DNA of 64,000 nucleotides from Rhizobium oryzihabitans. GTDB taxonomy: Bacteria > Pseudomonadota > Alphaproteobacteria > Rhizobiales > Rhizobiaceae. Positions 7,799 through 17,923 of this stretch are shown here, piece after piece; the first letter of the stretch is position 1; the number at the start of each line of letters is the position of its first letter. The stretch spans positions 62,001 through 126,000 of the forward strand of contig NZ_CP048637.1 in assembly GCF_010669145.1 (NCBI RefSeq), written 5' to 3'. The notes under the pieces are model-generated. The model had not been told where the DNA came from. It saw nothing but the letters and a program-made list of their open reading frames with translations, and searched no databases. Position numbers and translations under genes: made by a program.

Positions 7799-10700
7799 GC
7801 GGCCGTCCTTACGGTGTCCGCGCCGTCGAGCAGGGAGTTCGCGAGCGCTTCCTCGACTTCTCGGAGCTTCCGGCGCTTGTCGACCAGCTCATCGGCGAAC
7901 GCGAACTCCCCGCCCTGCCGTGATTGATAGGAGGTCAGCCGGCGTCGATATTCTTCCAGCCGCTGGCGATAACGTTCCCGCTCGTCGTCGAACCCGTCGA
8001 GGGAATGTTCGAGGCGCGAAATCGCTCCGAGCGGCGTGACAGTTACCGGCAACTCGATCTCGTAGTCGGCGCCCGTGCGCTGGAGCAGCGTCTGGTAGTG
8101 GTAATTGTCCCCACGGCCGAACTCTCTGCGGAACAAACGAGATCGAACCCACCTATCCTCGCGATGTGGATCTCCCCCTGTTGCTGTAGCTGAACCAGAG
8201 TGAGGATTTCCTTCATCAGCGCTCGCCCAGCTTCCTTGCGCTCCGTATATGGCTTGCCCGCCACGGTCATGACGAAGCTTTCGCCTGACGTCGGAAGCAG
8301 CCGTTCGATATCCTGGCCGATCTCATCGATCCGCCGGGTCGATATCTCGATCTCACGCTCGGCATCACGCATCTGCCGACGAACGGCATACTGATCGTCT
8401 TCGTGGGCAGCGCGCAGCCGCTCGAGCCGCGCGATGTCAGCTTCCAGTCCGGCCTTCTGCATCAGCCGCTCATCGCCGGAAGCGATCGCCTTGGCCATGG
8501 CGAACTGGTTAGCCGCCCCTTCGCTGACATCCTCCAGGCGCCGGATCGAGGGGTCGCCGGAGAGGGCGGCAGCGATGAATCGCGCCTTGCGCTCATTGTT
8601 CTGCCACATGGAGGCGTCCAGCGAGCCTTCCGTGGCATAGGCGTAGATATCGACCTCCTCATGCTGGTTGCCCTGGCGGACGATACGTCCCTCGCGCTGT
8701 TCGATCTGCGAAGGCAACCACGGCACATCGAGATGGTGCAGCGCCTTGAGCCGAAGCTGGGCATTAACGCCAGTGCCCATTGTCTCCGACGAGCCGATCA
8801 GGAAGCGAACCTTGCCGGCTCGGACATCGCCGAACAGCCGCTGCTTGGCCTCGGTTTTTTTGTGATCCTGCATGAAGGCGATCTGGGATGCAGGCACGCC
8901 AAGCCGGATGAGCTCGTCACGAATGAAGCGATAGGCCGAGAAGCCGCGCGATTTTTCGACATTGATCGTGCCGAGATCGGAAAAGATCATCTGCGCGGCG
9001 CCCGGCAGCTCAAAGTCCTTACCGTCCGGGCGACGGTAGATGGCTTCTCCAGTCTCCTTCCAGATCCGGTATGCATTGCGGACGAGCAGATTGAGCTTAT
9101 TGTTTTCCTCGTTCTCCGCGGCCGGCATGACGAAACGAAGATCGATGGCCGCATGGCGCCCATCGGTGATGACCGAGAGCAGGATGTCGTCGCCCGGCTT
9201 GGCCGGTCCCTCCCTCTGTTCGATCGCCTTGATGCGCGCGTCGAGCATCTGCTGATAGGTCTTGAACAGCGCCGTCGGCTTGGCGGTCAGGATCTGCCGA
9301 CGCCCTGTCGAGATATCAGGCACCTTCACATATTGCCGGAGATCCTCTGGCATCACCACATCCGCGAACGAGCGGAACATGGCGATCAGCTCGGGGACGT
9401 TGACGAAGGAAGCGAAGCGGCTGACGGGCTTGTATTTACCCGATGGCTGGATTTCGAGTTCGGTCGTCGTATCGCCAAAGCAGGATGCCCAGGCATCGAA
9501 CTCGTGCAGTCCTCGCTCGGCAAGTGCTTCATGGCCGAGCAGGCGCTGGATGGAAAACATCTCGCCAAGTGTGTTGGTGATCGGCGTTCCAGACGCCAGC
9601 ACCAACGCCCGGCCGGGGTTCTTGGTCTCGATGTAACGGGACTTCACATAGAGATCCCAGGCGCGCTGCGAGCCGTTCGGATCGATGCCCTTCAGCGTCG
9701 ACATGTTGGTGGCGAAGGATAGCTTCGCGGAATTCCTGCGCCTCGTCAACGACGATCTGATCTATACCGATCTCGGAGATGGTGAGAAGATCGTCCTTGC
9801 GAGTGGCGAGGCCTTCGAGCCGCTCCTGCAGTCCCTCCTTCAACCGCTCGAGCCGCTTGCGCGAGACGCGGTCTTCGCTATCGACCTTGGTCAGCAGATC
9901 CTCGTACAGCTGCAATTCGTCCTGGATCATCTGTTGTTCGAAGGCCGAGGGCACGGCGATGAACCGGAACGCCGAATGGGTGATGATGATCGCATCCCAG
10001 GTGGCGGTCGCCGCCCGCGACAGGAAGCGGGCCCGCTTGTCCTTGGTGAAGTTCGTCTCATCGGCGACCAGAATGCGCGCGTTCGGATAAAGCGCCAGGA
10101 ACTCGCGTGCGGCCTGGGCCAGGCAATGGCCCGGCACGACCAGCATCGCCTTGGCGATCAGGCCGAGACGGCGTTGCTCCATGATCGCAGCCGCCATCGT
10201 CATCGTTTTCCCGGCGCCGACGGCATGGGCGAGATAGGTCGAGCCATCGGCGATGATCCGCCAGATGCCGCGTTTCTGGTGCCCATAAAGAACAAAGGCG
10301 CCTGAGGCGCCGGGTAGCTTCAGATGTGAGCCGTCGAATTTACGCGGCGCGATATTGTTGAAACGGTCGTTGTAATCGCGGGCCAGCCGGTCGGTGCGAT
10401 CTGGATCGGTCCAGACCCAGTCCTGGAACGCCTGCTTGATCCTTTGCAGCTTGTCGCGGGCGGCCTCGGTATCGACGACATTGAGAACCCGGCGCTCGCC
10501 GTCGGCATCCTTGAACACGTCGAAGATCTGCGGCACGCGGCTGTTGAGAGCATCGGCGAGCAATTCCCCGGCATGGCGGCGGCTGGTGCCCCACTCCGAC
10601 GTGCCGGCGGCCGAATAACCAAGCTGACGGGCCTCCACCGTCCAGGATCCGAGTTCCGGCATATGGTGGATTCGGATATCGGCTTCCATCGTCTCCTTGA

Positions 10701-12892
10701 TGAAGGCGACGACATCGGCCGCCGGGATCCAGGGTGCACCGAGACGGGCGGTGATGTCCGACGGTCGCAGATCGGCCGGCTGCACATCCTGAAGCGCCCG
10801 CACGTTGCGCTCATAGGCCGGGTCGAGCTCGGCCGCTGCTTGCGCTGCGGCGAGCTTGGTGCGGACGGCCCCGGAGAGATAGGCATCGGCCGTCTGCCAG
10901 GATCCATCGGCAGGATCGCGAAATACTTCATCACCCAGCTCATCGACCACAGTCGCGGGATCACTATGGAGCAGCTCCGCGATGTGATCAATATCGACGC
11001 AGCCACGCTCGTTCAGCACGACGGCGAGCGCGTCTGCAGGCGAAGCGATAGTCGGCGCCGCGGGCGGAGCAATCACACGTTCGGAAAAAATCGGACCTGG
11101 CTTGGCCGTGTCGGTCTCCAGATCATAGTCCTCGATCGATGCGACGAGCCAGCAATCGGGATCGTCGCGGAAGGGTGCGAGATTCGGCTGGCGATGAGTC
11201 TCCTTGACCTCGCCCGTCTCCACATCCTCCTGGATCGAGACGGTCGTATGGTTGATCGGCCCGAAGTCGCGCACGAAGCTTGACCAGGCAATGCGTAGGC
11301 GGACCTGAAGATCGCGCCATGGCCGGTCGGTTTCCTGGGCCTTCAGCACCTCGCGCACGGCGTCACGGATCGGGATCAGCTTGGTGATGATCCGGATATG
11401 CTTCTCAGAAATCCCATCGCCCGAGCGACCCTTGCGCATGGTGACAGGTACGGCCGCCCCATCGAGCATCTGCATCAGGCCCTTCGATCGGTCGAGGAAG
11501 AAGCTGCCCTCTCGGATACCGCTGTCTCTCGGCTGGAGATCAATGATCTCCCCAAGTTCGTCCTCCAGATCGATATCGACCTGCGTCGGCTCGCCGTCAT
11601 AGAGATCGGCCGGCAGGAGATCGATCGTTGCGGCAAGGGCGGCCTCAAGATCCTCTTCATCCCGAGGTCGGCACGTGTAGGTTTTCGCCGAACGGTCCTG
11701 ACGTCAGCGCGTGGCCACCGAGAACGAAGCCGGGATGGCGGGTGAACCACCTGTTGACGCGGATCGCGCCCTCGTCATCCGTCGCCGGGCGAACCTCCTC
11801 AACGTCAAGCCAGGTCTGGTCGCCTCCGGGTTCACCGGCTTTCCGCTTGCGGAAGAACAGGATGTCCACAACGACATCGGTGCCGGCGCCTCCGCGGAAG
11901 CTGCCTTCAGGCAGGCGAATGGCCGCGACCAGGTCGGCGGACTTGGCGATATGCGCCCGCGCGGTCTGATCGGCCTTGTCCATCGTGCCATGCGAGGTGA
12001 CGAAAGCTGCCAGCGCCCCGGGCTTCAAGAGGTCGATCGACCGGGCGATGAAATAGTCGTGCAGACGAAGGCCGAGCGAACGATAGGCGCGATCAGAGCG
12101 GACAATACGATCCGAGAATGGGGGATTGCCAATCGCGAGATCGTAGATCGGCGTCAGATCGGTGCGAACGAAGTCGCCGCTGATGATGCGTGCCTTAGGC
12201 TGAAGCAAGCTCACGATGCGGGCGCTGACCGGATCGAGTTCGATCCCGGTCACATAAGTGGTGTCGCGATATGTCTTCGGCATCAATGCCGGGAACAGGC
12301 CCGTGCCGATGCCCGGTTCAAGGACGCGGCCGCCACGCCAGCCAAGTCTGTGGATGCCGGACCAGATCGCCCGGATGATGAACTCAGGGGTGAAGTGGGC
12401 ATACTGGGTGCAGCGGGCAAGCGACGCATAATCGGCCTCAGAGACGGCGGTCTCGAGCGAGGAGCCGATCTCATCCCAGCCCTGCCGGAAATCGTTTTCA
12501 CCCGGCCGTCGGAATACGCCGTTGGCCAGCTCGCCGGCGCCGAAGCCGGTGAAACGGATCAGCTCCGCCTGCTCGTTTGGCGTCGCCGGCCGGTCCTGCC
12601 TGGAGATATCATTGGCAACGAGGATCGCCGCAACGTTGGCGCGGGCACGATCCTTCCAGGAGGAAGGCAGGCCGCGGTCACCCTCAAGATAGAAGTTTGC
12701 CCGAAGGCCGGTGCGCCGGATGGGGGTGGAAGCGACCGGCATGGCAGGTGGCGGCGCCGGCGGCGTGGGTTCCGGATCGTCGTCATTAGCGGCCGCAGGA
12801 GAAAACTCGCCGAAAGCGGTGACGCCTAAACCGAGCCCGGATGAGAGTGCGGTATTGCCGAATATGTCGAGCGTGAAGGGATCGTTGCTCAT
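7795..12892 (-). pseudogene. Giant N6-adenine methylase / SNF2-type helicase fusion, three frameshifts
   Basis: About 1,700 residues when restored; starts MSNDPFTLDIFGNTALSS with an AGGAG leader. The N-terminal methylase has a SAM motif VLEPGIGTGLF (about residue 190) and catalytic IGNPPFSDR (about 255). The helicase follows with Walker A AHAVGAGKTMTM, VVDEAQEF, and C-terminal motifs GTGVNAQLRLKALHHLD and QREGRIVRQGNQ. Single-base shifts interrupt it near 11682-11685 (extra base in a T run), 9726 (extra base) and 8120-8127 (missing base); correcting each restores a continuous family-like protein. Such fusions are common on rhizobial plasmids and are often proposed to be anti-restriction or DNA-processing factors; the function is unproven. 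It converges on mqsA. Confidence 0.85.
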
Positions 12893-12994
12893 GATAAAAT
12901 CTCCTTGTAGAGCCGCGCGTCATCGTTCCGCCGATGGAGTTCGGCGGCGAACGGACGCTGATTGATGTTGAAGATCCCGCTGCGAGCCGGGACG

Positions 12995-13396
12995 TTACGA
13001 CCACTCGATGATGAAGAGTTCCATCGAGTCATCATCGAAGGTGATGCCGAGATACCTGGCATTCGGAGTGGCGGCGATCATCGCCTCCAGCTGGTCGGCG
13101 TCGATGAATTCGACACCGTCATCGCCGCCGAAGGTCTTGCGCTTGACCTCGAACCAGTCGTCGTTCGTGCGGGGATCGCATTCCAGCGCATAAGCGACAA
13201 ACGGCTTCTCTCCGTCCGGCAATTTGCCGTTCGAGCACAAATACACGCCGTGATCGCCGACCAACCAGACGCCCGCTTGTTCGTCGCGACCGGGATGAAG
13301 GCCATAATGGGGATTGCGAAAGCCGCCATTGGCTTGTGCATCGGCGCGACCGCGAGCGATCACCGCCCGCACCGATTCAATCGGAAACGAAAGCAT
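12995..13396 (-). CDS. DUF3085 domain protein
   Basis: 133 residues from MLSFPIESVRAVIARGRADA. This ATG has a strong GAGGAGG leader 8 bases upstream and is preferred over the upstream TTG. The central segments HYGLHPGRDEQAGVWLVGDHG and ALECDPRTNDDWFEVKR are typical of DUF3085, a small soluble family found on rhizobial plasmids, with no known activity. It sits in a run of minus-strand backbone genes (toprim, DUF1419, DUF3085, methylase-helicase), 13 bases from DUF1419, so co-transcription is likely. Confidence 0.75.
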   Translation of the reverse strand: MLSFPIESVRAVIARGRADAQANGGFRNPHYGLHPGRDEQAGVWLVGDHGVYLCSNGKLPDGEKPFVAYALECDPRTNDDWFEVKRKTFGGDDGVEFIDADQLEAMIAATPNARYLGITFDDDSMELFIIEWS

Positions 13397-13409
13397 GGAA
13401 AGCGCCTCC

Positions 13410-14018
13410 TCACGCTGCGACTGCCGCACGGGCAAGATGGCGCAGTTGGACGGGCAGTTTGGTGGCGATCTCTTCGTCGGTCAGGTCGTCGAGAAGCTTC
13501 AACCTGGCAGACCCAGTCGCGGTGTAGAGAGCGATGACGCGCTGCCCCGGGAGATATTGCGGCGCGGTTTCATCGGAATAGCCGCGATAGGCGTCCGCCG
13601 TGGCGCTCCAGATGTGCTCGAGGCGCTCGTCCCGCGTCATCGCGCGCACAGGGCGCGTCTCCCGCTCGATGATCGCCAGCCGCATGGCTTCCACCGACCC
13701 ACCGTCGGAGAGATCGCAATAGGCATGGAAGAAACGAATGACCCCGTCGATCCGCAGCGCGAAGAATACCGATGTGACGGATCCGGTCAAAAATTCTCGC
13801 ATCGCGAACATCGAACCCCGGATCCATAGCGGAGGTAGGATCTCGAACATATAGTCGTGTTCACATTCGGTAATTTCGAACCACTCGCCTGCATAGAGCG
13901 TGCTCGCGTCACCGTCGAAACGGTGAGGACGCTGTGTATGCCGATCGAACATTCGAAACATCTGATGGCGGTCAGCAATGCCCTGGTAGACTTTACGGAT
14001 TGCGGAAGGGGTGCTCAT
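13410..14018 (-). CDS. DUF1419 domain protein
   Basis: 202 residues, start MSTPSAIRKVYQGIADRH with GGAGCC leader. The strongly conserved family core is present: FRMFDRHTQRPHRFDG, GEWFEITECEHDYMFEIL, FLTGSVTSVFFALRIDG and RLEHIWSATADAYRGY. DUF1419 proteins are restricted largely to plasmids of Rhizobiales and have no assigned function. No signal peptide or membrane segment is seen, so it should be cytoplasmic. Confidence 0.8.
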   Translation of the reverse strand: MSTPSAIRKVYQGIADRHQMFRMFDRHTQRPHRFDGDASTLYAGEWFEITECEHDYMFEILPPLWIRGSMFAMREFLTGSVTSVFFALRIDGVIRFFHAYCDLSDGGSVEAMRLAIIERETRPVRAMTRDERLEHIWSATADAYRGYSDETAPQYLPGQRVIALYTATGSARLKLLDDLTDEEIATKLPVQLRHLARAAVAA

Positions 14019-14159
14019 TGGCGGCTCCTTTGGCCCTGTCCGAACCGAAGCGCGGTGCTGCCCTGCCGGCTCACCATCCTCTTCAGTCCTTCATGACCCC
14101 TCCCCTCACGCCGCCTCTCCGTCGGACGGGTCAAGGGCCGCTATCGAGCGGGCGAAGCT

Positions 14160-15125
14160 TCACCCTTGACGCGGCTGGCGGGCATGCGGCAGGCCTCCTC
14201 TTCCCGCCCTCGCTTTCTTTTCCTTCTTTTCCTCTTCCCGCGCTTTCAGCGCGTCATTCCAGTCCTCGGCCGGCGGCTTCAGCCGCAGCCAATCGCAGCC
14301 CACCTCATCGGCAATGGCACGAAGGCGGCCGGCAAAGGTCTCGCCCTGGCTATTGGCGTCGGTGGCCGCGACCAGAACAGCGCCGGGACGCGCGGCCAAC
14401 TGGCGCATTGCCGATTCTGTCGCCGGTGCCCACCCACCGCCGGTGCTGAGATAGAGGCTGCCCTGACGAAGCCCTTCGAGTGCCGCAAGGCTCATGGCGT
14501 CGATCGCCGCTTCAGTGACGCAAAGACGCTTGGCGTCGGAAGAGCCAAAGCGAAAGAGAATTTTAGAACCGCCTGCCGAAAAGCCGCGCCAATCGGGACC
14601 GCGCTCCTCCCAGCCAGTAACAACCCCATCGTCATTGACATGCGCGGCCCACATGCTGCTATAAGGGCCTTCCCGAAGGACACCACTTTGGATGGCCTCC
14701 CGGATGATCGTTGTCGGCAAGCACCGCTCGGTGCGCAGATAGCGCCACGTCATGGATCCCTGCCACGGCCTACGTCGTATTGCCCAGCGTTCGGGGACGG
14801 AGGTGCTGTGAGCGGGCTTTCCGGCTGGACGAGACCAGACAGGATCCCTGGCGACGACGCCGACAAGATCCGTCACCCGATTCAGCGCCTCGACGAAGGA
14901 GACGCCATCCAGATGCTCCGCGAGACCGAAGACATCGCCTTTCGCGTCGGACAGTGGATCGAACCATCCCCTACCCTCATGGATGACGATGACGATTTCC
15001 GCGCCGTGCCGGTATTTCATTGCCTTGCGGGTGCTTTCCTTGACGTCGATGGCAAAACCGGCCCGTTCCAGCACCGCTGCGCACCGGACACGGTCGCGAA
15101 GTTCTTCCAGTTTTTCTTTCTCCAT
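14160..15125 (-). CDS. DUF3991/toprim domain protein (primase-like)
   Basis: 321 residues from MEKEKLEELRDRVRCAAVLERAGF; the frame extends further upstream but homology and the conserved L-(R)DRV start favour 15125. The N-terminal DUF3991-like part carries WFDPLSDAKGDVFGLAEHL. A toprim fold follows: CVTEAAIDAMSLAALEG holds the catalytic-type Glu, and VLVAATDANSQGETFAGRL holds the D-x-N/D motif. No helicase domain follows, so it resembles mobilisation or plasmid primase accessory proteins. It lies upstream of DUF1419 and probably begins this operon. Confidence 0.8.
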   Translation of the reverse strand: MEKEKLEELRDRVRCAAVLERAGFAIDVKESTRKAMKYRHGAEIVIVIHEGRGWFDPLSDAKGDVFGLAEHLDGVSFVEALNRVTDLVGVVARDPVWSRPAGKPAHSTSVPERWAIRRRPWQGSMTWRYLRTERCLPTTIIREAIQSGVLREGPYSSMWAAHVNDDGVVTGWEERGPDWRGFSAGGSKILFRFGSSDAKRLCVTEAAIDAMSLAALEGLRQGSLYLSTGGGWAPATESAMRQLAARPGAVLVAATDANSQGETFAGRLRAIADEVGCDWLRLKPPAEDWNDALKAREEEKKEKKARAGRGGLPHARQPRQG

Positions 15126-15387
15126 TATTTTCGCTTTTGGCACCGCCTTTCTCTCCAGATTCGTGCCCCCCGCAATTTGCGGGACCGTTTCCGGCGGCCG
15201 CGAAGAGCAAAGGGGGCAAGGGCGCGGCTGGCAATCTGCAGATTTGCATTCCGCTCCGGATGAACTGCCAGCAGCGGCGCAGCTTCCCTTGCCGCCTGCC
15301 GCGCGCAAGCGGCATCAAGGAGAGGAAAATGCCGGCTCAATGAGCCGGCCAAGGATGGAATTCATGCTTATGCGTAGCTCCGCATAA
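15126..15387. other. Intergenic spacer left of the RIT-ars island
   Basis: Holds the presumed promoter of the toprim operon and a small hairpin GCCGGCT-caatg-AGCCGGC near 15330-15348. No credible gene. Confidence 0.45.
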
Positions 15388-15394
15388 GCATGAA
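15361..15394. repeat. Perfect 14-bp hairpin at the island's left edge
   Basis: Arms TTCATGCTTATGCG (15361-15374) and CGCATAAGCATGAA (15381-15394) with a 6-base loop. The right arm overlaps the first bases of the left terminal repeat at 15388. No T tract follows, so it is more likely a recombination-related structure than a terminator. Confidence 0.6.
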
Positions 15395-15450
15395 TATGAG
15401 TCGTGGTGACTTATGGTCACCTTAGACGCGATCGTCCTGCTTTGCAGGGT
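15388..15450 (+). repeat. Left terminal inverted repeat of RIT-ars island
   Basis: Begins gcatgaatatgagtcgtggt; matches the reverse complement of 24525-24587 at 52 of 63 positions, densest in the outer 40 bases. It contains the palindrome GGTGAC-TTATG-GTCACC (15405-15421), shaped like a tyrosine-recombinase core site with two arms around a short spacer. Confidence 0.85.
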
Positions 15451-15495
15451 ATCTCCCCTTCTCACCTGCGCATAATCCACCTCCGACCAAAGGCG

Positions 15496-15523
15496 TTGAC
15501 TTTATCAATGCATCCGTTATTCT
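15496..15523 (+). promoter_or_regulatory. arsR promoter, possibly giving a leaderless mRNA
   Basis: TTGACT (15496-15501), 16-base spacer, TATTCT (15518-15523). Transcription would start about seven bases later, right at the arsR ATG (15530), and there is no Shine-Dalgarno sequence. A short dyad ATCC-gttattct-GGAT (15512-15527) overlaps the -10 box and may be the ArsR operator. Confidence 0.5.
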
Positions 15524-15529
15524 GGATAT

Positions 15530-15883
15530 ATGGAAAGCAACAACGCAATAGCGGCCCTTTCGGCCTTGGCCCAGAACACCCGCCTCGAGACGTTTCGTCT
15601 ACTCGTGCGGCACGAACCAGACGGCATCCCAGCAGGCGAACTCGCGCGGCTGCTCGATGTCCCGCAGAACACGATGTCGGCACATCTCGCGACACTTTTC
15701 CGTGCTGGTTTGGTCAAGAGCGAGCGCCAAAGCCGATCAATCATCTATCGGGCCGACCTCGACGGTCTGCGCGACCTGACACTTTTTCTGCTGAAGGATT
15801 GCTGCGGCGGATCGACACAGCTCTGCGCACCCCTCATCGCGGAGCTGACGCTCTGCTGCGCTCCGGATGCGAAGCCATGTTGA
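15530..15883 (+). CDS. arsR: ArsR-family arsenite-responsive repressor
   Basis: 117-residue winged-helix metalloregulator. The recognition region is PAGELARLLDVPQNTMSAHLATLF and the wing is VKSERQSRSIIYRAD. Cysteine pairs near the C terminus (KDCCGG at about residue 89, TLCCAP at about 109) could bind arsenite, as in ArsR proteins with C-terminal cysteines, rather than the ELCVCDL site of the plasmid R773 type. It is the first gene of the plus-strand ars operon and should release the promoter at 15496-15523 on arsenite binding. The next gene starts inside its last codons. Confidence 0.92.
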   Translation: MESNNAIAALSALAQNTRLETFRLLVRHEPDGIPAGELARLLDVPQNTMSAHLATLFRAGLVKSERQSRSIIYRADLDGLRDLTLFLLKDCCGGSTQLCAPLIAELTLCCAPDAKPC

Positions 15884-16320
15884 GCGCGATCACATTACGC
15901 GAAGTGCCCGGTAGCAACGCCCGTCTCCGCGAAGCGCTGCAGGCCGCAGATCTTCCGACCGATGATATCGAAGATGGAGGCCGCACCTTCTTTGAAGCTG
16001 TTTCGGGTGGCGATGAGATTGTCGGCTATGCCGGCCTCGAACGGTGCAGAGGCGATTACCTGCTGCGGTCCGTTGTTGTACTTCCGGCGCATCGCGGTCT
16101 TGGGTTTGGCCGAGCGATCGTAGAGGCAACGTTGCGAGGTCTCGATGGAAGCGGCGGCATCTATCTCGCGACGACGAGTGCCGCGCCATTTTTTTCGTCC
16201 ATCGGTTTCTCTGAGGTGCCGCGGGCCATTGTACCTGCGGCTGTGCTCATGACCCGCCAACTTTCTTTCATCTGCCCATCGACTGCGACCATCATGAAGC
16301 TCAACAGGTCCCCGACCTAA
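15877..16320 (+). CDS. ArsN-like GNAT acetyltransferase
   Basis: 147 residues, ATG overlapping the arsR stop by 7 bases. GNAT fold: the acetyl-CoA loop is VLPAHRGLGFGRAIVEA (the Q/R-x-x-G-x-G/A motif), with YLLRSVVVLP as the preceding strand. Proteins of this size in ars operons are ArsN enzymes that N-acetylate arsinothricin or related organoarsenicals. The family match is by motif, length and context; the substrate is inferred. The frame is open far upstream, but that extension overlaps arsR and is not expected to be translated. Confidence 0.8.
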   Translation: MLSAITLREVPGSNARLREALQAADLPTDDIEDGGRTFFEAVSGGDEIVGYAGLERCRGDYLLRSVVVLPAHRGLGFGRAIVEATLRGLDGSGGIYLATTSAAPFFSSIGFSEVPRAIVPAAVLMTRQLSFICPSTATIMKLNRSPT

Positions 16321-16335
16321 CAACGGAACAAGACC

Positions 16336-16863
16336 ATGACCGACAAGATCTACAACGTGCTCTTCCTGTGCACGGGCAATTCCGCACGTTCTATTCTCGG
16401 CGAATCCATCCTGAATCATGAGGGGAAAGGTCGCTTTCGAGCCTACTCCGCGGGGAGCCATCCGAAGGGCGAGGTGAACCCCCATGCGATCAAGGAGTTG
16501 GAAGCGCTCGGCTATCCGTCTACCGGTTTCTCCTCGAAGAACTGGGATGTGTTCGCGGAGCCGGGCGCGCCGCAGATGGATTTCATCTTCACGGTCTGCG
16601 ACAGCGCGGCTGGCGAAGCGTGTCCAGTCTGGTTGGGGTATCCGATGACAGCGCACTGGGGTGTCGAGGATCCGGCCGCCGTCGTGGGAACGGATATCGA
16701 AGTCCAGAGAGCTTTCGCACAGGCCGCCCGTTTTCTGAAGAACCGCATTGGCGCCTTCCTAAGCCTTCCGCTGTCTTCGATCGACAAGCTTGCGCTTGAA
16801 CAGAAGCTAAAGCAGATCGGCCAGATGGAAGGGTCGACCAGCAGCCAGGAAAAGAGCGCCTGA
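16336..16863 (+). CDS. arsC: Thioredoxin-type arsenate reductase (LMW phosphatase fold)
   Basis: 175 residues. Reduces arsenate to arsenite for export. The P-loop CTGNSAR (Cys12 to Arg18, C-x5-R) is the catalytic site of the low-molecular-weight tyrosine phosphatase fold; VCDSAAGEACPVW carries the further cysteine(s) (about 89 and 96) of the disulfide cascade. It lies 15 bases after the acetyltransferase and overlaps acr3 by one base, so it is in the operon. The cluster also holds a second, unrelated arsenate reductase at 17924. Confidence 0.93.
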   Translation: MTDKIYNVLFLCTGNSARSILGESILNHEGKGRFRAYSAGSHPKGEVNPHAIKELEALGYPSTGFSSKNWDVFAEPGAPQMDFIFTVCDSAAGEACPVWLGYPMTAHWGVEDPAAVVGTDIEVQRAFAQAARFLKNRIGAFLSLPLSSIDKLALEQKLKQIGQMEGSTSSQEKSA

Positions 16864-17921
16864 TGTCCGTATTTGAACGCTATCTCACTGTCTGGGTTTT
16901 CCTCTGCATTCTCGTCGGCATCGCGCTTGGCCATCTGATGCCGAGCGTTTTCCAGACGATCGGCGCAGCCGAGATCGCCAAGGTGAACATTCCCGTCGCC
17001 GTGCTGATCTGGCTGATGGTCATCCCCATGCTTCTCAAGATCGACTTCGGCTCACTGTCGAAGGTCGGTAGCTATTGGCGCGGCATCGGCGTGACGCTGT
17101 TCATCAACTGGGCCGTCAAGCCGTTCTCGATGGCGCTGTTGGGCTGGCTGTTCGTGGGCTGGCTGTTCCGGCCATACCTGCCAGCGGACCAAATCGACTC
17201 CTACATTGCGGGCCTGATCATTCTCGCGGCGGCGCCCTGCACGGCTATGGTGTTCGTCTGGAGCAACCTGACGAAGGGCGAACCTCATTTCACCCTGTCC
17301 CAGGTCGCACTCAACGACGCTATCATGATTGTCGCCTTCGCACCGATCGTGGGTCTGCTTCTGGGTCTGTCTGCGATCACAGTGCCGTGGGACACCCTCA
17401 TGATCTCAGTGGCCCTCTACATCCTGATTCCGGTCGCGATCTCCCAGGGTCTAAGGCGTGCCCTGCTGGCCGGCGGGAGCACCGCCGGGTTGGACCGGCT
17501 GTTGTCCAAGCTTCAGCCGCTGTCGCTTGTCGCATTACTGGCGACGCTGGTGTTGCTGTTTGGCTTCCAGGGCGAGCAGATCATTGCGCAGCCTACGATC
17601 ATCGCACTTCTGGCAGTGCCGATCCTGATCCAGGTCTATTTCAATTCCGGCCTCGCTTACATCCTCAATCGGATTTCAGGTGAGCAGCATTGTGTGGCTG
17701 GTCCCTCGGCACTTATCGGGGCCTCTAACTTCTTCGAACTAGCAGTCGCCGCCGCCATCAGCCTCTTCGGGTTTCAGTCGGGCGCGGCACTTGCCACAGT
17801 GGTCGGTGTGCTGATCGAGGTACCGGTGATGCTTTCCGTCGTCTGGATCGTGAACCGCTCGAAGGGCTGGTACGAGGCATCGCCCGCCGTTTCCCGCAAC
17901 ACCATCACCGAAAGGACCTGA
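16863..17921 (+). CDS. acr3: ACR3-family arsenite efflux permease
   Basis: 352-residue inner-membrane transporter with ten predicted helices; starts MSVFERYLTVWVFLCILVGI. The family-defining APCTAMVFVWSNL, with its conserved cysteine, is at about residue 125. Exports arsenite using the proton gradient. ATG overlaps the arsC stop (TGATG), showing translational coupling. Length and sequence are typical and intact. Confidence 0.95.
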   Translation: MSVFERYLTVWVFLCILVGIALGHLMPSVFQTIGAAEIAKVNIPVAVLIWLMVIPMLLKIDFGSLSKVGSYWRGIGVTLFINWAVKPFSMALLGWLFVGWLFRPYLPADQIDSYIAGLIILAAAPCTAMVFVWSNLTKGEPHFTLSQVALNDAIMIVAFAPIVGLLLGLSAITVPWDTLMISVALYILIPVAISQGLRRALLAGGSTAGLDRLLSKLQPLSLVALLATLVLLFGFQGEQIIAQPTIIALLAVPILIQVYFNSGLAYILNRISGEQHCVAGPSALIGASNFFELAVAAAISLFGFQSGAALATVVGVLIEVPVMLSVVWIVNRSKGWYEASPAVSRNTITERT

Positions 17922-17923
17922 CT

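Noticed and set aside
8403..9722. Long plus-strand open frame (439 codons) opposite the methylase-helicase
   Set aside because: Antisense shadow in GC-rich DNA; no family features, while the opposing strand encodes clear helicase motifs. The same applies to long frames at 11711-12829, 38045-39247 and 42808-44094.
15403..15876. Long N-terminal extension of the acetyltransferase frame
   Set aside because: Overlaps arsR and its promoter; GNAT homology starts at the ATG at 15877.
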